The position numbers and the translations under genes were made by a program. This document shows, piece after piece, positions 6,767-13,672 of a DNA stretch of 27,256 bases (position 1 is its first letter; every line of letters begins with the position of its first letter). Source of the DNA: an uncultured Enterobacteriaceae bacterium. GTDB lineage: Bacteria > Pseudomonadota > Gammaproteobacteria > Enterobacterales > Enterobacteriaceae. The notes under the pieces are model-generated. The model ran no database searches. It saw only the letters and a list, made by a program, of their open reading frames with translations, and was not told the DNA's origin. The DNA is taken from contig CAKZHC010000036.1 in NCBI GenBank assembly GCA_936920625.1, positions 1 through 27,256 of the forward strand. The letters are read 5' to 3'.

Positions 6767-7165
6767 TTAGCGAGAGAAATAAATGGTGGTTTCTCTGCAT
6801 GTCAGACAATTAAAGTCAGGCTGGTATTCAATAACACCTTTTGCGCCATTCTGGCGAAGCCAGTTTTTGGCATTAAAGAAATCAGTACCGGATTGTGCAG
6901 TGACGACAATTTGTGTTGAATGAGCGACTGCGTAAAATACTGCTGGAGTCCATATTGTATCGCAGAAACTTTGTGCGCTTATTGATGATGTCCATTTACC
7001 GTTAACTGTCGGGGAAGGGACTATAACGTTATTGTCACTCCATTGCGGTAAACTGGTATTTAATGGGTCGGCGGCTTTATCCCACTCTACAGGAACGGGA
7101 GGCGGTGGCGATGAACATCCGGTAACTATTGCCGCCAACATGATTACTTTAAGTTTCTTTATCAT
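6767..7165 (-). CDS. Cag12-family T4SS lipoprotein
   Basis: The 132-residue product starts with a lipoprotein signal peptide with lipobox VTGC (Cys17), followed by a Pro-rich linker (SSPPPPVPVEW). The mature domain includes NAKNWLRQNGAKG and a CLTC motif near the C-terminus. It fits the Cag12-like lipoproteins encoded in IncX-type and related T4SS loci. The predicted location is the outer membrane, probably at the channel. The start codon overlaps the virB11 stop by four bases (ATGA), so the two are translationally coupled. The family call is from general resemblance. Confidence 0.65.
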   Translation of the reverse strand: MIKKLKVIMLAAIVTGCSSPPPPVPVEWDKAADPLNTSLPQWSDNNVIVPSPTVNGKWTSSISAQSFCDTIWTPAVFYAVAHSTQIVVTAQSGTDFFNAKNWLRQNGAKGVIEYQPDFNCLTCRETTIYFSR

Positions 7166-8187
7166 GCTTTCATCTCCTCAAAATACTGGTTTCGATGAAT
7201 TGGACGGAAATAAATGTCATTCATACGGCGGATATTTCCGTCTAAATCAATGCTCACGATCACGTCCAGGCTGTCCAGAATTTTGCGGAGCAAAAAGCTG
7301 TATGGCAGCCCGGTACACTGCGGATTTTCTCTGCAGCGGGTGATAAATCCGTCCACCGCTTCCATTGCGGAACCGGCATGAATGGAGGTCATGCTTCCTT
7401 CATGGCCGGAACCCGTGATTTTGATGAAGTCCCAGGCTTCTCCGCCCCGGACTTCCGTCAGCAGGATACGGTCAGGATTCATACGGTAATTCCAGCGCAA
7501 CAGACTGGCCGGGGTGACGATAGCGCCTTTTTCATCGGCTGATTCAGACGGGTAGAACAGGCGCACGTAGTTTTTGTGGATGAAGAAGGTGATCTCCGGG
7601 TTGTCCTCGATGGTGACGATGCGCAGATGGGCGGGAATGTAGCCTATCAACGTCTTCATATAGGTGGTTTTCCCGGTACTGGTTTCGCCGGCAACGGCGA
7701 TCGTCTTGCCGTACCCGACGCACTTTTCCATGAAGCGCGGAATGTTTTTTGTATTGTACAATTCAATTAATTCATCATCGTGCGTCCAGACCTTCTCCGC
7801 TCCCGTCACGCGGTTATAGAAACCCGCGTCGATATACGCCTGATGCGGGATTTGTACCGTTGACGGCTTGCGGATGGTGATCGATACCGTATTGCGCTCA
7901 CAGGCCGGAGGAACAATAACCTGGCAACGCTCGCCGGATTCCAGCGTGGCTGAAAGCCCAGGCTTAATATCTTCGATATTGTCGCCGTGGTGCTTTGCCA
8001 GGCACCGGGCAAAGTTGTAACAATCCTCATACGACAAAGGAACGGCGTGCTGCTCCCATACGCCGTTGATTTTGGTATACAGCTCACCTGGACGGTTGAC
8101 GGCGATCTCCGTCAGGCCGGGAAGTTCCAGAAAGTCGCCAAAGAAACGCTGTTTATAGCGGTCGAGGGAGATATTTTTAGCGGTCAT
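7162..8187 (-). CDS. virB11: VirB11-type hexameric traffic ATPase
   Basis: This 341-residue cytoplasmic ATPase energises pilus assembly and substrate transfer. It has an N-terminal domain with the typical VNRPGELYTKINGVWE strand pattern. Walker A is VAGETSTGKTT near residues 164-174, followed by an Asp box IVTIEDNPEI, then Walker B RILLTEVRGGEAWDFI and a His box TGSGHEGSMTSIHAG. All nucleotide-binding motifs are intact. It overlaps the small upstream membrane-protein gene by 11 bp and the downstream Cag12-like gene by 4 bp. Confidence 0.97.
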   Translation of the reverse strand: MTAKNISLDRYKQRFFGDFLELPGLTEIAVNRPGELYTKINGVWEQHAVPLSYEDCYNFARCLAKHHGDNIEDIKPGLSATLESGERCQVIVPPACERNTVSITIRKPSTVQIPHQAYIDAGFYNRVTGAEKVWTHDDELIELYNTKNIPRFMEKCVGYGKTIAVAGETSTGKTTYMKTLIGYIPAHLRIVTIEDNPEITFFIHKNYVRLFYPSESADEKGAIVTPASLLRWNYRMNPDRILLTEVRGGEAWDFIKITGSGHEGSMTSIHAGSAMEAVDGFITRCRENPQCTGLPYSFLLRKILDSLDVIVSIDLDGNIRRMNDIYFRPIHRNQYFEEMKA

Positions 8188-8497
8188 CTTTTACCTCTTT
8201 CATCCGGGAAGATACTTCATCAACAGAAAGAATGAAGCGAGAACTGGCAGCAACCAGCCAGGCAAGCTGGAGTAAGCCAGACACACTTTTTCCTAACATG
8301 ACCGCTTCACGGTCAGTTAAAGGGCGCAGGTGATACCAAATTTGATTGATGGCCATCCACGCCGAGGGCGGCGCAAACAGCAGAAAAAGAAAACCCGCGA
8401 TAAGTAATACAAGTGGTACATCACGCAGGCTCTGGCCGACAATACGTGCAATGTACATAACCAGAATGGCTATGCGCTTCTTGTTTGTTCTCGTCAT
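8177..8497 (-). CDS. Small membrane protein between virB10 and virB11
   Basis: This is a 106-residue protein with a basic N-terminus and two hydrophobic segments: DVPLVLLIAGFLFLLF (about residues 26-42) and VSGLLQLAWLVAASSRFIL (about 70-90). No catalytic motif is visible and I do not recognise the family. It is embedded in the operon: 11 bp after virB10 ends, and overlapping the virB11 start by 11 bp. Tight coupling suggests it works with the channel at the inner membrane, perhaps helping VirB10 or VirB11; that is inference. Confidence 0.7.
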   Translation of the reverse strand: MTRTNKKRIAILVMYIARIVGQSLRDVPLVLLIAGFLFLLFAPPSAWMAINQIWYHLRPLTDREAVMLGKSVSGLLQLAWLVAASSRFILSVDEVSSRMKEVKDDR

Positions 8498-8508
8498 AAC
8501 GTATTCCT

Positions 8509-9774
8509 TTATCGTTTGATTTTCAGTGTGTAAATGTTTGAAAAATCAATATCCTCTCCCGTGATCAGGTTGATGATCTCGCCCTGATTCTTATAGAGCG
8601 TTGGGGGAATATTGATGCTGTTCTCCAGCGTGGTACGTGCCATATCCGCCATAGCCTGGCGACTGTTTTCCGTATAGTCCGTATTGCGGTCTTTTTTACC
8701 CGCGCTGTTGGATGCCCATGCGCCAATATCGGGGATCATGCCGACCATTAACGCGCCGCCGAACCGTTCCCAGAAGTGCGAATCAATCCAGCCATCAACG
8801 CCAGCCTCGCCCAGCTCGCCAGCCGCGCTGGTATCAACCAGCGGGATATCGAGATAAGGCGGCTGGCGGGTGCGTAGCTTCGTCGCAATGATGAAAGCCC
8901 GCCCTTGCCCGTGCTTCATACCTTCTTCCGCTATGGCGCGGTAAAGTAATGATGCCGTGGTGCCTTTCTCTATCAGCTTCGTGTTGCCGCTGGCGCTCCA
9001 GATGTCAGTAGTGACCGTGCAGCGAAGTTTCCCCGCCCGGTCAGATACAAAGCGGCGATCCAGTGAGCAGGGGATCGAGGTGTTTTCCGGGATGTACAGG
9101 TCAGGGTTATAGGGTATACGCCGTACTGGTGCGGGGCTTTGTCCCGGCGACGGTGCGGCGGTATTTTGCGGCTGACCGGGAGGTGTGGCCGCGCTGCTGT
9201 CCTTGTCTTGTCCGGTGGTTGTTGCCGATGTCAGCGTCATTTCCTGCTGCCGGGTTTTTACCTGATTCTGTGTAGTGGACGAACCATCACGGCGAATAAG
9301 GAAGCTGGCTTTGTTGAGTTCTGGCGGGGCGGCCGGAGCCGCCTGTCCTGTTCCCGCTGCGCTGTTCTGGCCGTTATCCTGTTGCTCTGGCTCTTCTTCG
9401 GCTGTCTCGGTGGACATGCCGAGATCGTTACGCTGCCGGTAATCGGTTCTGTTTGTCTGCGGGGCTGTGTCCGGTTTCTTTTCTTCCGTAGGCTGCCACA
9501 GGATATTGCGATAAACCCAGTTACCCCCCCATGCCAGGAAGATAAGCGCGACCGCGACAATGGCAAGAAAGGCGGTTGCTTTGCCCCGTTTGCGCTTTTT
9601 CAGCTTGTTAACGGCGGGTTGTACCGGGTCTTTCTCTTCGTAGTCCTGCGCATTGAGAAGCTCGGCCTCCCTTTTAGCGCGGGCTTCCCGCTCAAGCGTG
9701 GCAATATCATCCTCAGCGTGTGCCGGGGATGCCTGCGCTTCATCCGGCACAGGCACTTTGTTTTCGGCGTTCAT
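8509..9774 (-). CDS. virB10: VirB10/TrbI-type core-complex protein
   Basis: This protein spans the envelope and forms part of the outer-membrane core. It has a charged cytoplasmic N-terminus, one transmembrane helix (ATAFLAIVAVALIFLAWGG, about residues 66-84), and a long Pro/Gln/Ala-rich periplasmic linker. The C-terminal TrbI domain includes IPENTSIPCSLDRRFVSD, LIEKGTTASLLYRA and the antenna region around GGALMVGMIPDIGAWASNSA. Start: ATG at 9774 has AAGGAA eight bases upstream; a GTG at 9780 is the alternative. It follows virB9 after a 43-bp gap that is AT-rich. Confidence 0.95.
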   Translation of the reverse strand: MNAENKVPVPDEAQASPAHAEDDIATLEREARAKREAELLNAQDYEEKDPVQPAVNKLKKRKRGKATAFLAIVAVALIFLAWGGNWVYRNILWQPTEEKKPDTAPQTNRTDYRQRNDLGMSTETAEEEPEQQDNGQNSAAGTGQAAPAAPPELNKASFLIRRDGSSTTQNQVKTRQQEMTLTSATTTGQDKDSSAATPPGQPQNTAAPSPGQSPAPVRRIPYNPDLYIPENTSIPCSLDRRFVSDRAGKLRCTVTTDIWSASGNTKLIEKGTTASLLYRAIAEEGMKHGQGRAFIIATKLRTRQPPYLDIPLVDTSAAGELGEAGVDGWIDSHFWERFGGALMVGMIPDIGAWASNSAGKKDRNTDYTENSRQAMADMARTTLENSINIPPTLYKNQGEIINLITGEDIDFSNIYTLKIKR

Positions 9775-9817
9775 ATGCACGTTTCCTTTTATAAAAATAT
9801 AAAACTATTTTTATAGG

Positions 9818-10723
9818 TTAATTCGATTCCGGTTTTTCCACTCTTTCCACCTGCCGGGATACGGTGGAACCATCGGCGGCGTGTACCTTGCCAAATCCGC
9901 TATTTTCCAGACCCACAACGGCATTACCGGAACGCAGTACCAGGCGTGGCGTCACTTCCTGAATCACCAGTACGGTGAAGTCGCCTTTCTTTTGGATACT
10001 GCTGTTAACCACATGCTCTTTGCCGTTCAGCTCTTTGGTGACGGAAGGAATGGACTTAGACGGGGAGAAGCCCACGAACGTAAAGCGGCCATCGTCGTAA
10101 GCAAAATCGGGAACAATGTTGAAGCTCCCTTTGCCCGGATATTTGGTGTAACTCCAGTTACGGGGCGTCTGCGCCGAGTTCAGCGCTTTCTGGACGCTGG
10201 CCTGTTGCTGTTTCTGCTCCCACTCGCGCTGTCTGGCCGTCGCCTCCCGGCTCGCTTTATCCCGTTCTTCGCCCGGATAGCGATAGCTCACCTGGAATGC
10301 GGGCTGCTGTGCCGATTTATCATCGATGACGTTCAGCTCGACGTTGTACAGGCGCTTACTGGTGACAACCAGCATATTGGTATGCCAGTCGCGGCTGTTC
10401 GGGGGGATCACAACCTGTGTTGTGTTGCCATCCTCTCCGGGCGCTCCCTGCGTGAGCGCGACCGGGCGAACGTTGACCCGGTTTGCATCCGGCGTGGCTT
10501 CCCACGCCTCATCAAAGCCGGGTTTGGCGCTTATGACCGCCTCATCGTTATCAAAGACCAGCGTTGTCATAAAGCCGGGTTTGGTGTTAACGACGGTGAC
10601 GTTCTGCGGGTTATAGATAACCTGCTGAACGCGGGAGTCATAGCGGCTTGCCTGCGGTATGGCCGCACCCCATGCCGCGCCGCACATCATCAGTGCCAGT
10701 GCGGTAAACGTTAACTTTTTCAT
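9818..10723 (-). CDS. virB9: VirB9-type core-complex protein
   Basis: The 301-residue periplasmic/outer-membrane protein has a signal peptide (residues 1-19, cleavage after AWG or AWGA). The N-terminal domain starts with IPQASRYDSRVQQVIYNP, and a Gln-rich linker follows around residues 165-185. The C-terminal domain contains NWSYTKYPGKGSFNIVPDFAYDDGRFTFVGF, the part that binds VirB7. The order B7-B8-B9-B10 is canonical. Its ATG overlaps the virB8 stop by one base (TAATG), giving tight translational coupling. Confidence 0.95.
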   Translation of the reverse strand: MKKLTFTALALMMCGAAWGAAIPQASRYDSRVQQVIYNPQNVTVVNTKPGFMTTLVFDNDEAVISAKPGFDEAWEATPDANRVNVRPVALTQGAPGEDGNTTQVVIPPNSRDWHTNMLVVTSKRLYNVELNVIDDKSAQQPAFQVSYRYPGEERDKASREATARQREWEQKQQQASVQKALNSAQTPRNWSYTKYPGKGSFNIVPDFAYDDGRFTFVGFSPSKSIPSVTKELNGKEHVVNSSIQKKGDFTVLVIQEVTPRLVLRSGNAVVGLENSGFGKVHAADGSTVSRQVERVEKPESN

Positions 10724-11406
10724 TATTCACCTCCCCGGATTTCGCGGTCGGTCTGCCAACTGGTGACGGTAAAGCCGAAGTAGTTGATCTCGCGTTCCGC
10801 ATCGCTCATTTCCTTGTCAGGATCAGAATGGAACGTGAACCGGGCATCCCAATACTCGTTTCGGATGCTGTTATCAGCCAGACGGCGGATAATCTTCTTG
10901 TAGCGAACAGTGGCGACTTTATCGGGGGCTGTACCATCGGTGATCTGGTTTGAAAGGATCTCCACTTTCACGGTGTGCGCCCCGTTCTTATAAACCTTGT
11001 CCGGGGCGTTTTTTCCGGCGTAAAGCGCCAGATAGTCATCGTTTACCTGGGGAGCGTTGTAGACCTGTACCGTCTCGTAGTCGTCCTGCAAAGAGGGATA
11101 GACGTAGCGCTCACGGATTTTCACGTAATTAGCCGCCATCGCTTTCTGATAGGCTTCCTCAGCTGTGATACTGGTTTTGGATGCACGGGTTATGTGCTCC
11201 TGGCGACCGGTATGATTGTCCACAGTAACCAGCTCTACTATTGTCTCTTTAAGGGGCAGCATCACCAGAATTGCAGCGATGGCCAGAACTGCGAGCAGCA
11301 GTCCCGCACCACCCACCACGAATCCGGCTTTCGCTGCGCGTTTGTCGCGATCAATCTCCCGTTGTTCAAAGCTGCGGGACTCAGCAATTAATTTGTGTTC
11401 ACTCAT
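10723..11406 (-). CDS. virB8: VirB8-type inner-membrane scaffold protein
   Basis: The 227-residue bitopic protein has a charged cytoplasmic N-terminus, a transmembrane helix (AGFVVGGAGLLLAVLAIAAI, about residues 27-46) and a periplasmic NTF2-like domain. The domain includes YVKIRERYVYPSLQDDYETV and the late strands KVATVRYKKIIR and NYFGFTVTSWQTD. VirB8 nucleates assembly of the channel. The start lies eight bases inside the virB7 gene. Confidence 0.95.
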   Translation of the reverse strand: MSEHKLIAESRSFEQREIDRDKRAAKAGFVVGGAGLLLAVLAIAAILVMLPLKETIVELVTVDNHTGRQEHITRASKTSITAEEAYQKAMAANYVKIRERYVYPSLQDDYETVQVYNAPQVNDDYLALYAGKNAPDKVYKNGAHTVKVEILSNQITDGTAPDKVATVRYKKIIRRLADNSIRNEYWDARFTFHSDPDKEMSDAEREINYFGFTVTSWQTDREIRGGE

Positions 11407-11536
11407 GACTGTCTAACTCCGCCATAATTTGAGGTGTGTTTACGGGTTCTCCCTTACCGCTAAATGCAGATGGAAGCGTGTTCTGGGCGCAGCCAGAAAG
11501 CGCGCACAGCAAAGCCAGCGCAATCAAGCGTTTCAT
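11399..11536 (-). CDS. virB7: VirB7-type short lipoprotein
   Basis: This 45-residue product begins MKRLIALALLCALSGC, a lipoprotein signal with lipobox LSGC and lipidated Cys16. The short mature part (AQNTLPSAFSGKG...) contains no other cysteine. Length, lipobox and place immediately before virB8 identify VirB7, which anchors the VirB9/VirB10 ring in the outer membrane. GAGGA lies before the ATG, and the 3' end overlaps virB8 by eight bases. Confidence 0.88.
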   Translation of the reverse strand: MKRLIALALLCALSGCAQNTLPSAFSGKGEPVNTPQIMAELDSHE

Positions 11537-11564
11537 CAAAGATTTCCTCAACTGAATTAGAAAT

Positions 11565-11588
11565 ATGAGAATATAATTATATTTTCAT
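11565..11588. other. AT-rich palindrome between virB6 and virB7
   Basis: ATGA and TCAT flank the centre AATATAATTATATT, giving a 24-bp near-perfect palindrome in the 91-bp gap between virB6 and virB7. This is one of the longer gaps in the operon. It might hold an internal promoter or an RNA processing hairpin; no T tract is seen. Confidence 0.4.
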
Positions 11589-11627
11589 AGGTTGGTGTTT
11601 CGGGGGGATGGACTGGAGACGTCTGGT

Positions 11628-12695
11628 CTAGCTGTTGAACTTCTTAACCGCGGATTCTCTCGACTGTGCCAGCCTCCGCGCTTCGTTCCGGGCTATCATC
11701 TGCTCAATCGCGTATTTACGCGCTTTAGAAGCGTTATAGCCTAACTCACCTCCGGGCTTACCTGCATTCGCATCCTTCCAGCCCTGAATATTGTCCTGGG
11801 CGGAACGTTTGGTTTCTTTAACTGCTCCCCCGGCCAGCTTCCCGGCACCAAAAGCAGCAGCACCGATACCTACAGCGGCCAGCCCCTGCATGGATACGGT
11901 GGCACTTGCCCCGGCCAATGCAGCAGCTACTTTAGCGGAGATATACACCAGTATTGCGGCACAGATACTAGCCAAACAGACCTGTGCGCCTAGTTCCACA
12001 ATATTTGACTGTGCAGCTCCGGCTTGAGATTGGGCTAATATTTTAGTCATAAAGTTTATGACTATTCTTAATGATAATGCTGAAAATAGAACGGTTAATA
12101 TCGCCGCAAATATATTTTGCAACCAGTTATTAAACATCGGTCGCAAAAAACCATACATAAGGCAAAAAATAAAAATAGGCGCAGTGATGCTAAGAAGTAA
12201 GATCATTATCTCAGCGACCATCGAAACAAAAGCTGTTAAAACCATAAGAATAAATATCCCAAGCCATACATAAAATTGAGCGGTCATTCCCTCATCTTTT
12301 ACATATGTGGAATTATCCATATCGTGTAATGTTTTCCCCAAAACTTTTGCCTTATCCCATAAGGTATCTAGCATTTGCCAGATATTGTCGCCTCCAGAAA
12401 AACCCTCCTTTAAACCGTTGATGGCATCGATCACGCCATCGAGATAACCACTGACGTTAGCCACAAACGACAGGATGATCGCCATCCGCATGATGTCCCA
12501 CATCGTGTCTTCCATCGGCGTGGAGAGCTTCCCCGCCAGCGTCTGGTAGCCACGCCACATGATGTAGATGGTGGCTGACGCAGCGGCCAGCCCCATAACC
12601 ATTGATGAATGTTCCATCATCAACCCACTGGTAGATTGAGTTATCCCACCAATTAGCTGTTTATCTATAAATTCAAATGTACCGAGTTCGGCCAT
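11628..12695 (-). CDS. virB6: VirB6-type polytopic inner-membrane protein
   Basis: The 355-residue protein has multiple hydrophobic helices: MVMGLAAASATIYIMWRGYQTL near 32-53, MRMAIILSFVANVSGYL near 90, FYVWLGIFILMVLTAFVSMVAEIMILLLSITAPIFIF near 141-178, and NIFAAILTVLFSALSLRIV near 194. A Gly/Ala-rich segment near 245-285 precedes a charged, cytoplasmic-looking C-terminal tail. This is the TrbL/VirB6 pattern, an inner-membrane channel component contacting the substrate. It lies after the eex gene as in IncX and IncN loci. Confidence 0.93.
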   Translation of the reverse strand: MAELGTFEFIDKQLIGGITQSTSGLMMEHSSMVMGLAAASATIYIMWRGYQTLAGKLSTPMEDTMWDIMRMAIILSFVANVSGYLDGVIDAINGLKEGFSGGDNIWQMLDTLWDKAKVLGKTLHDMDNSTYVKDEGMTAQFYVWLGIFILMVLTAFVSMVAEIMILLLSITAPIFIFCLMYGFLRPMFNNWLQNIFAAILTVLFSALSLRIVINFMTKILAQSQAGAAQSNIVELGAQVCLASICAAILVYISAKVAAALAGASATVSMQGLAAVGIGAAAFGAGKLAGGAVKETKRSAQDNIQGWKDANAGKPGGELGYNASKARKYAIEQMIARNEARRLAQSRESAVKKFNS

Positions 12696-12706
12696 AAAGA
12701 ACCTCT

Positions 12707-12934
12707 CTAATCATGGAATTTTAGCGTTGGTGCGTTTAATTGCTGTATTTGATAATGGGCTTCATTTGCGTTTTTGCAGTTTTCAGAAGCGTCTCCGCTT
12801 TTTTGACATTTTTCATAAACAACTTTTAATTCATCAGGGTGATCACGATACCATTTCGTTGTTTTCGCTTCTTCCTTGCATCCTGAAATAATTGCTACAA
12901 GTGAAAGGGCAACGATGGCAATAATTTTATTCAT
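12707..12934 (-). CDS. eex: EexN-type entry-exclusion lipoprotein
   Basis: The 75-residue lipoprotein has lipobox IISGC (Cys19) and a mature part with the EexN pattern: WYRDHPDELKVVYEKCQKSGDASENCKNANEAH, with two conserved cysteines. Such proteins stop cells that already carry the plasmid from accepting another copy. The slot between virB5 and virB6 is the usual one in IncX/IncN systems. The C-terminal tail QQLNAPTLKFHD is nearly identical to the VirB5 tail encoded just upstream (QQLNAPILKFHE), which suggests a local duplication or a shared contact. Confidence 0.85.
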   Translation of the reverse strand: MNKIIAIVALSLVAIISGCKEEAKTTKWYRDHPDELKVVYEKCQKSGDASENCKNANEAHYQIQQLNAPTLKFHD

Positions 12935-12943
12935 AATATTTCC

Positions 12944-13654
12944 TTACTCATGAAATTTTAAAATTGGCGCGTTTAACTGCTGTTGATTCCACTGTTTAAC
13001 GCGCTCCGCCTCAAGCACTTTTTCGCGCTTCTCTGCTGCTTTCACGCTCATTTCCCATTGGGTGGTAAGCGTGTTCAGCATGACAGATTTTAGCTGAATA
13101 CTGTTTGCAAGGTCTTGAGATTCTTTCGAATCTTTGGCTAACGCTACCCTGTTGGAGAGGCTGTTGATTTCCCCCAGGGTCTGGCTTACCTGGTTCTGGA
13201 TTTCGTCGGTCTGCTCAAGCTGGATAGCTTTATTGATGACCTGCTGCTTGCATACGTTGGCATAGTTCCCCGACCGTTCGGCATTGCAGGTATCGAATAT
13301 TTTGTACTTCTCGTACAGCGCGTCGAACTGTCCGGAGGAACCACCGGAGAGAAGCAAATCATTCAGAGCCTGTCCCGGCTTGCGTAGTTTTTCGAGACCG
13401 GCTTTCAGGCTTTTGGCCTGGTCAACAAAGCTGGCGATATCTCGAACACCTGTGGCTGTTGCCAGTTGGTCTTTATAAGCTCGTATCTGGTCTTTGTAGT
13501 GTTGTGCAGTCTCCATCCATTGCTTGGCTTCTTTCTGCCACTGACGGACATTTTCCAGTTTGGCCGTGGCATCAAATACTAAAATACCTCCCGCTTGTGC
13601 CCGAGGGCTTGCAAGCGAACATGCGAAAATCAGCGCGTAAAAGTGAGTTTTCAT
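12944..13654 (-). CDS. virB5: VirB5-type minor pilin/adhesin
   Basis: The 236-residue secreted protein has a signal peptide (about residues 1-21, cleavage after AQA) and long amphipathic helices, as in TraC of pKM101 (WQKEAKQWMETAQHYKDQIRAYKDQL, and AKDSKESQDLANSIQLKSVMLNTL). VirB5 sits at the pilus tip and helps contact recipients. It ends with QQQLNAPILKFHE, a tail repeated in the neighbouring Eex lipoprotein. It follows virB3/4 by 18 bp. Confidence 0.9.
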   Translation of the reverse strand: MKTHFYALIFACSLASPRAQAGGILVFDATAKLENVRQWQKEAKQWMETAQHYKDQIRAYKDQLATATGVRDIASFVDQAKSLKAGLEKLRKPGQALNDLLLSGGSSGQFDALYEKYKIFDTCNAERSGNYANVCKQQVINKAIQLEQTDEIQNQVSQTLGEINSLSNRVALAKDSKESQDLANSIQLKSVMLNTLTTQWEMSVKAAEKREKVLEAERVKQWNQQQLNAPILKFHE

Positions 13655-13672
13655 CCTATATCTCCTTTGGAA

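Noticed and set aside
9139..9816. Long plus-strand frame opposite virB10
   Set aside because: Antisense shadow of a GC-rich gene with Cys/Arg-rich, non-protein-like composition.
9881..10714. Plus-strand frame of about 277 codons opposite virB9
   Set aside because: It mirrors almost the whole of an intact core T4SS gene; no ribosome site or family resemblance.
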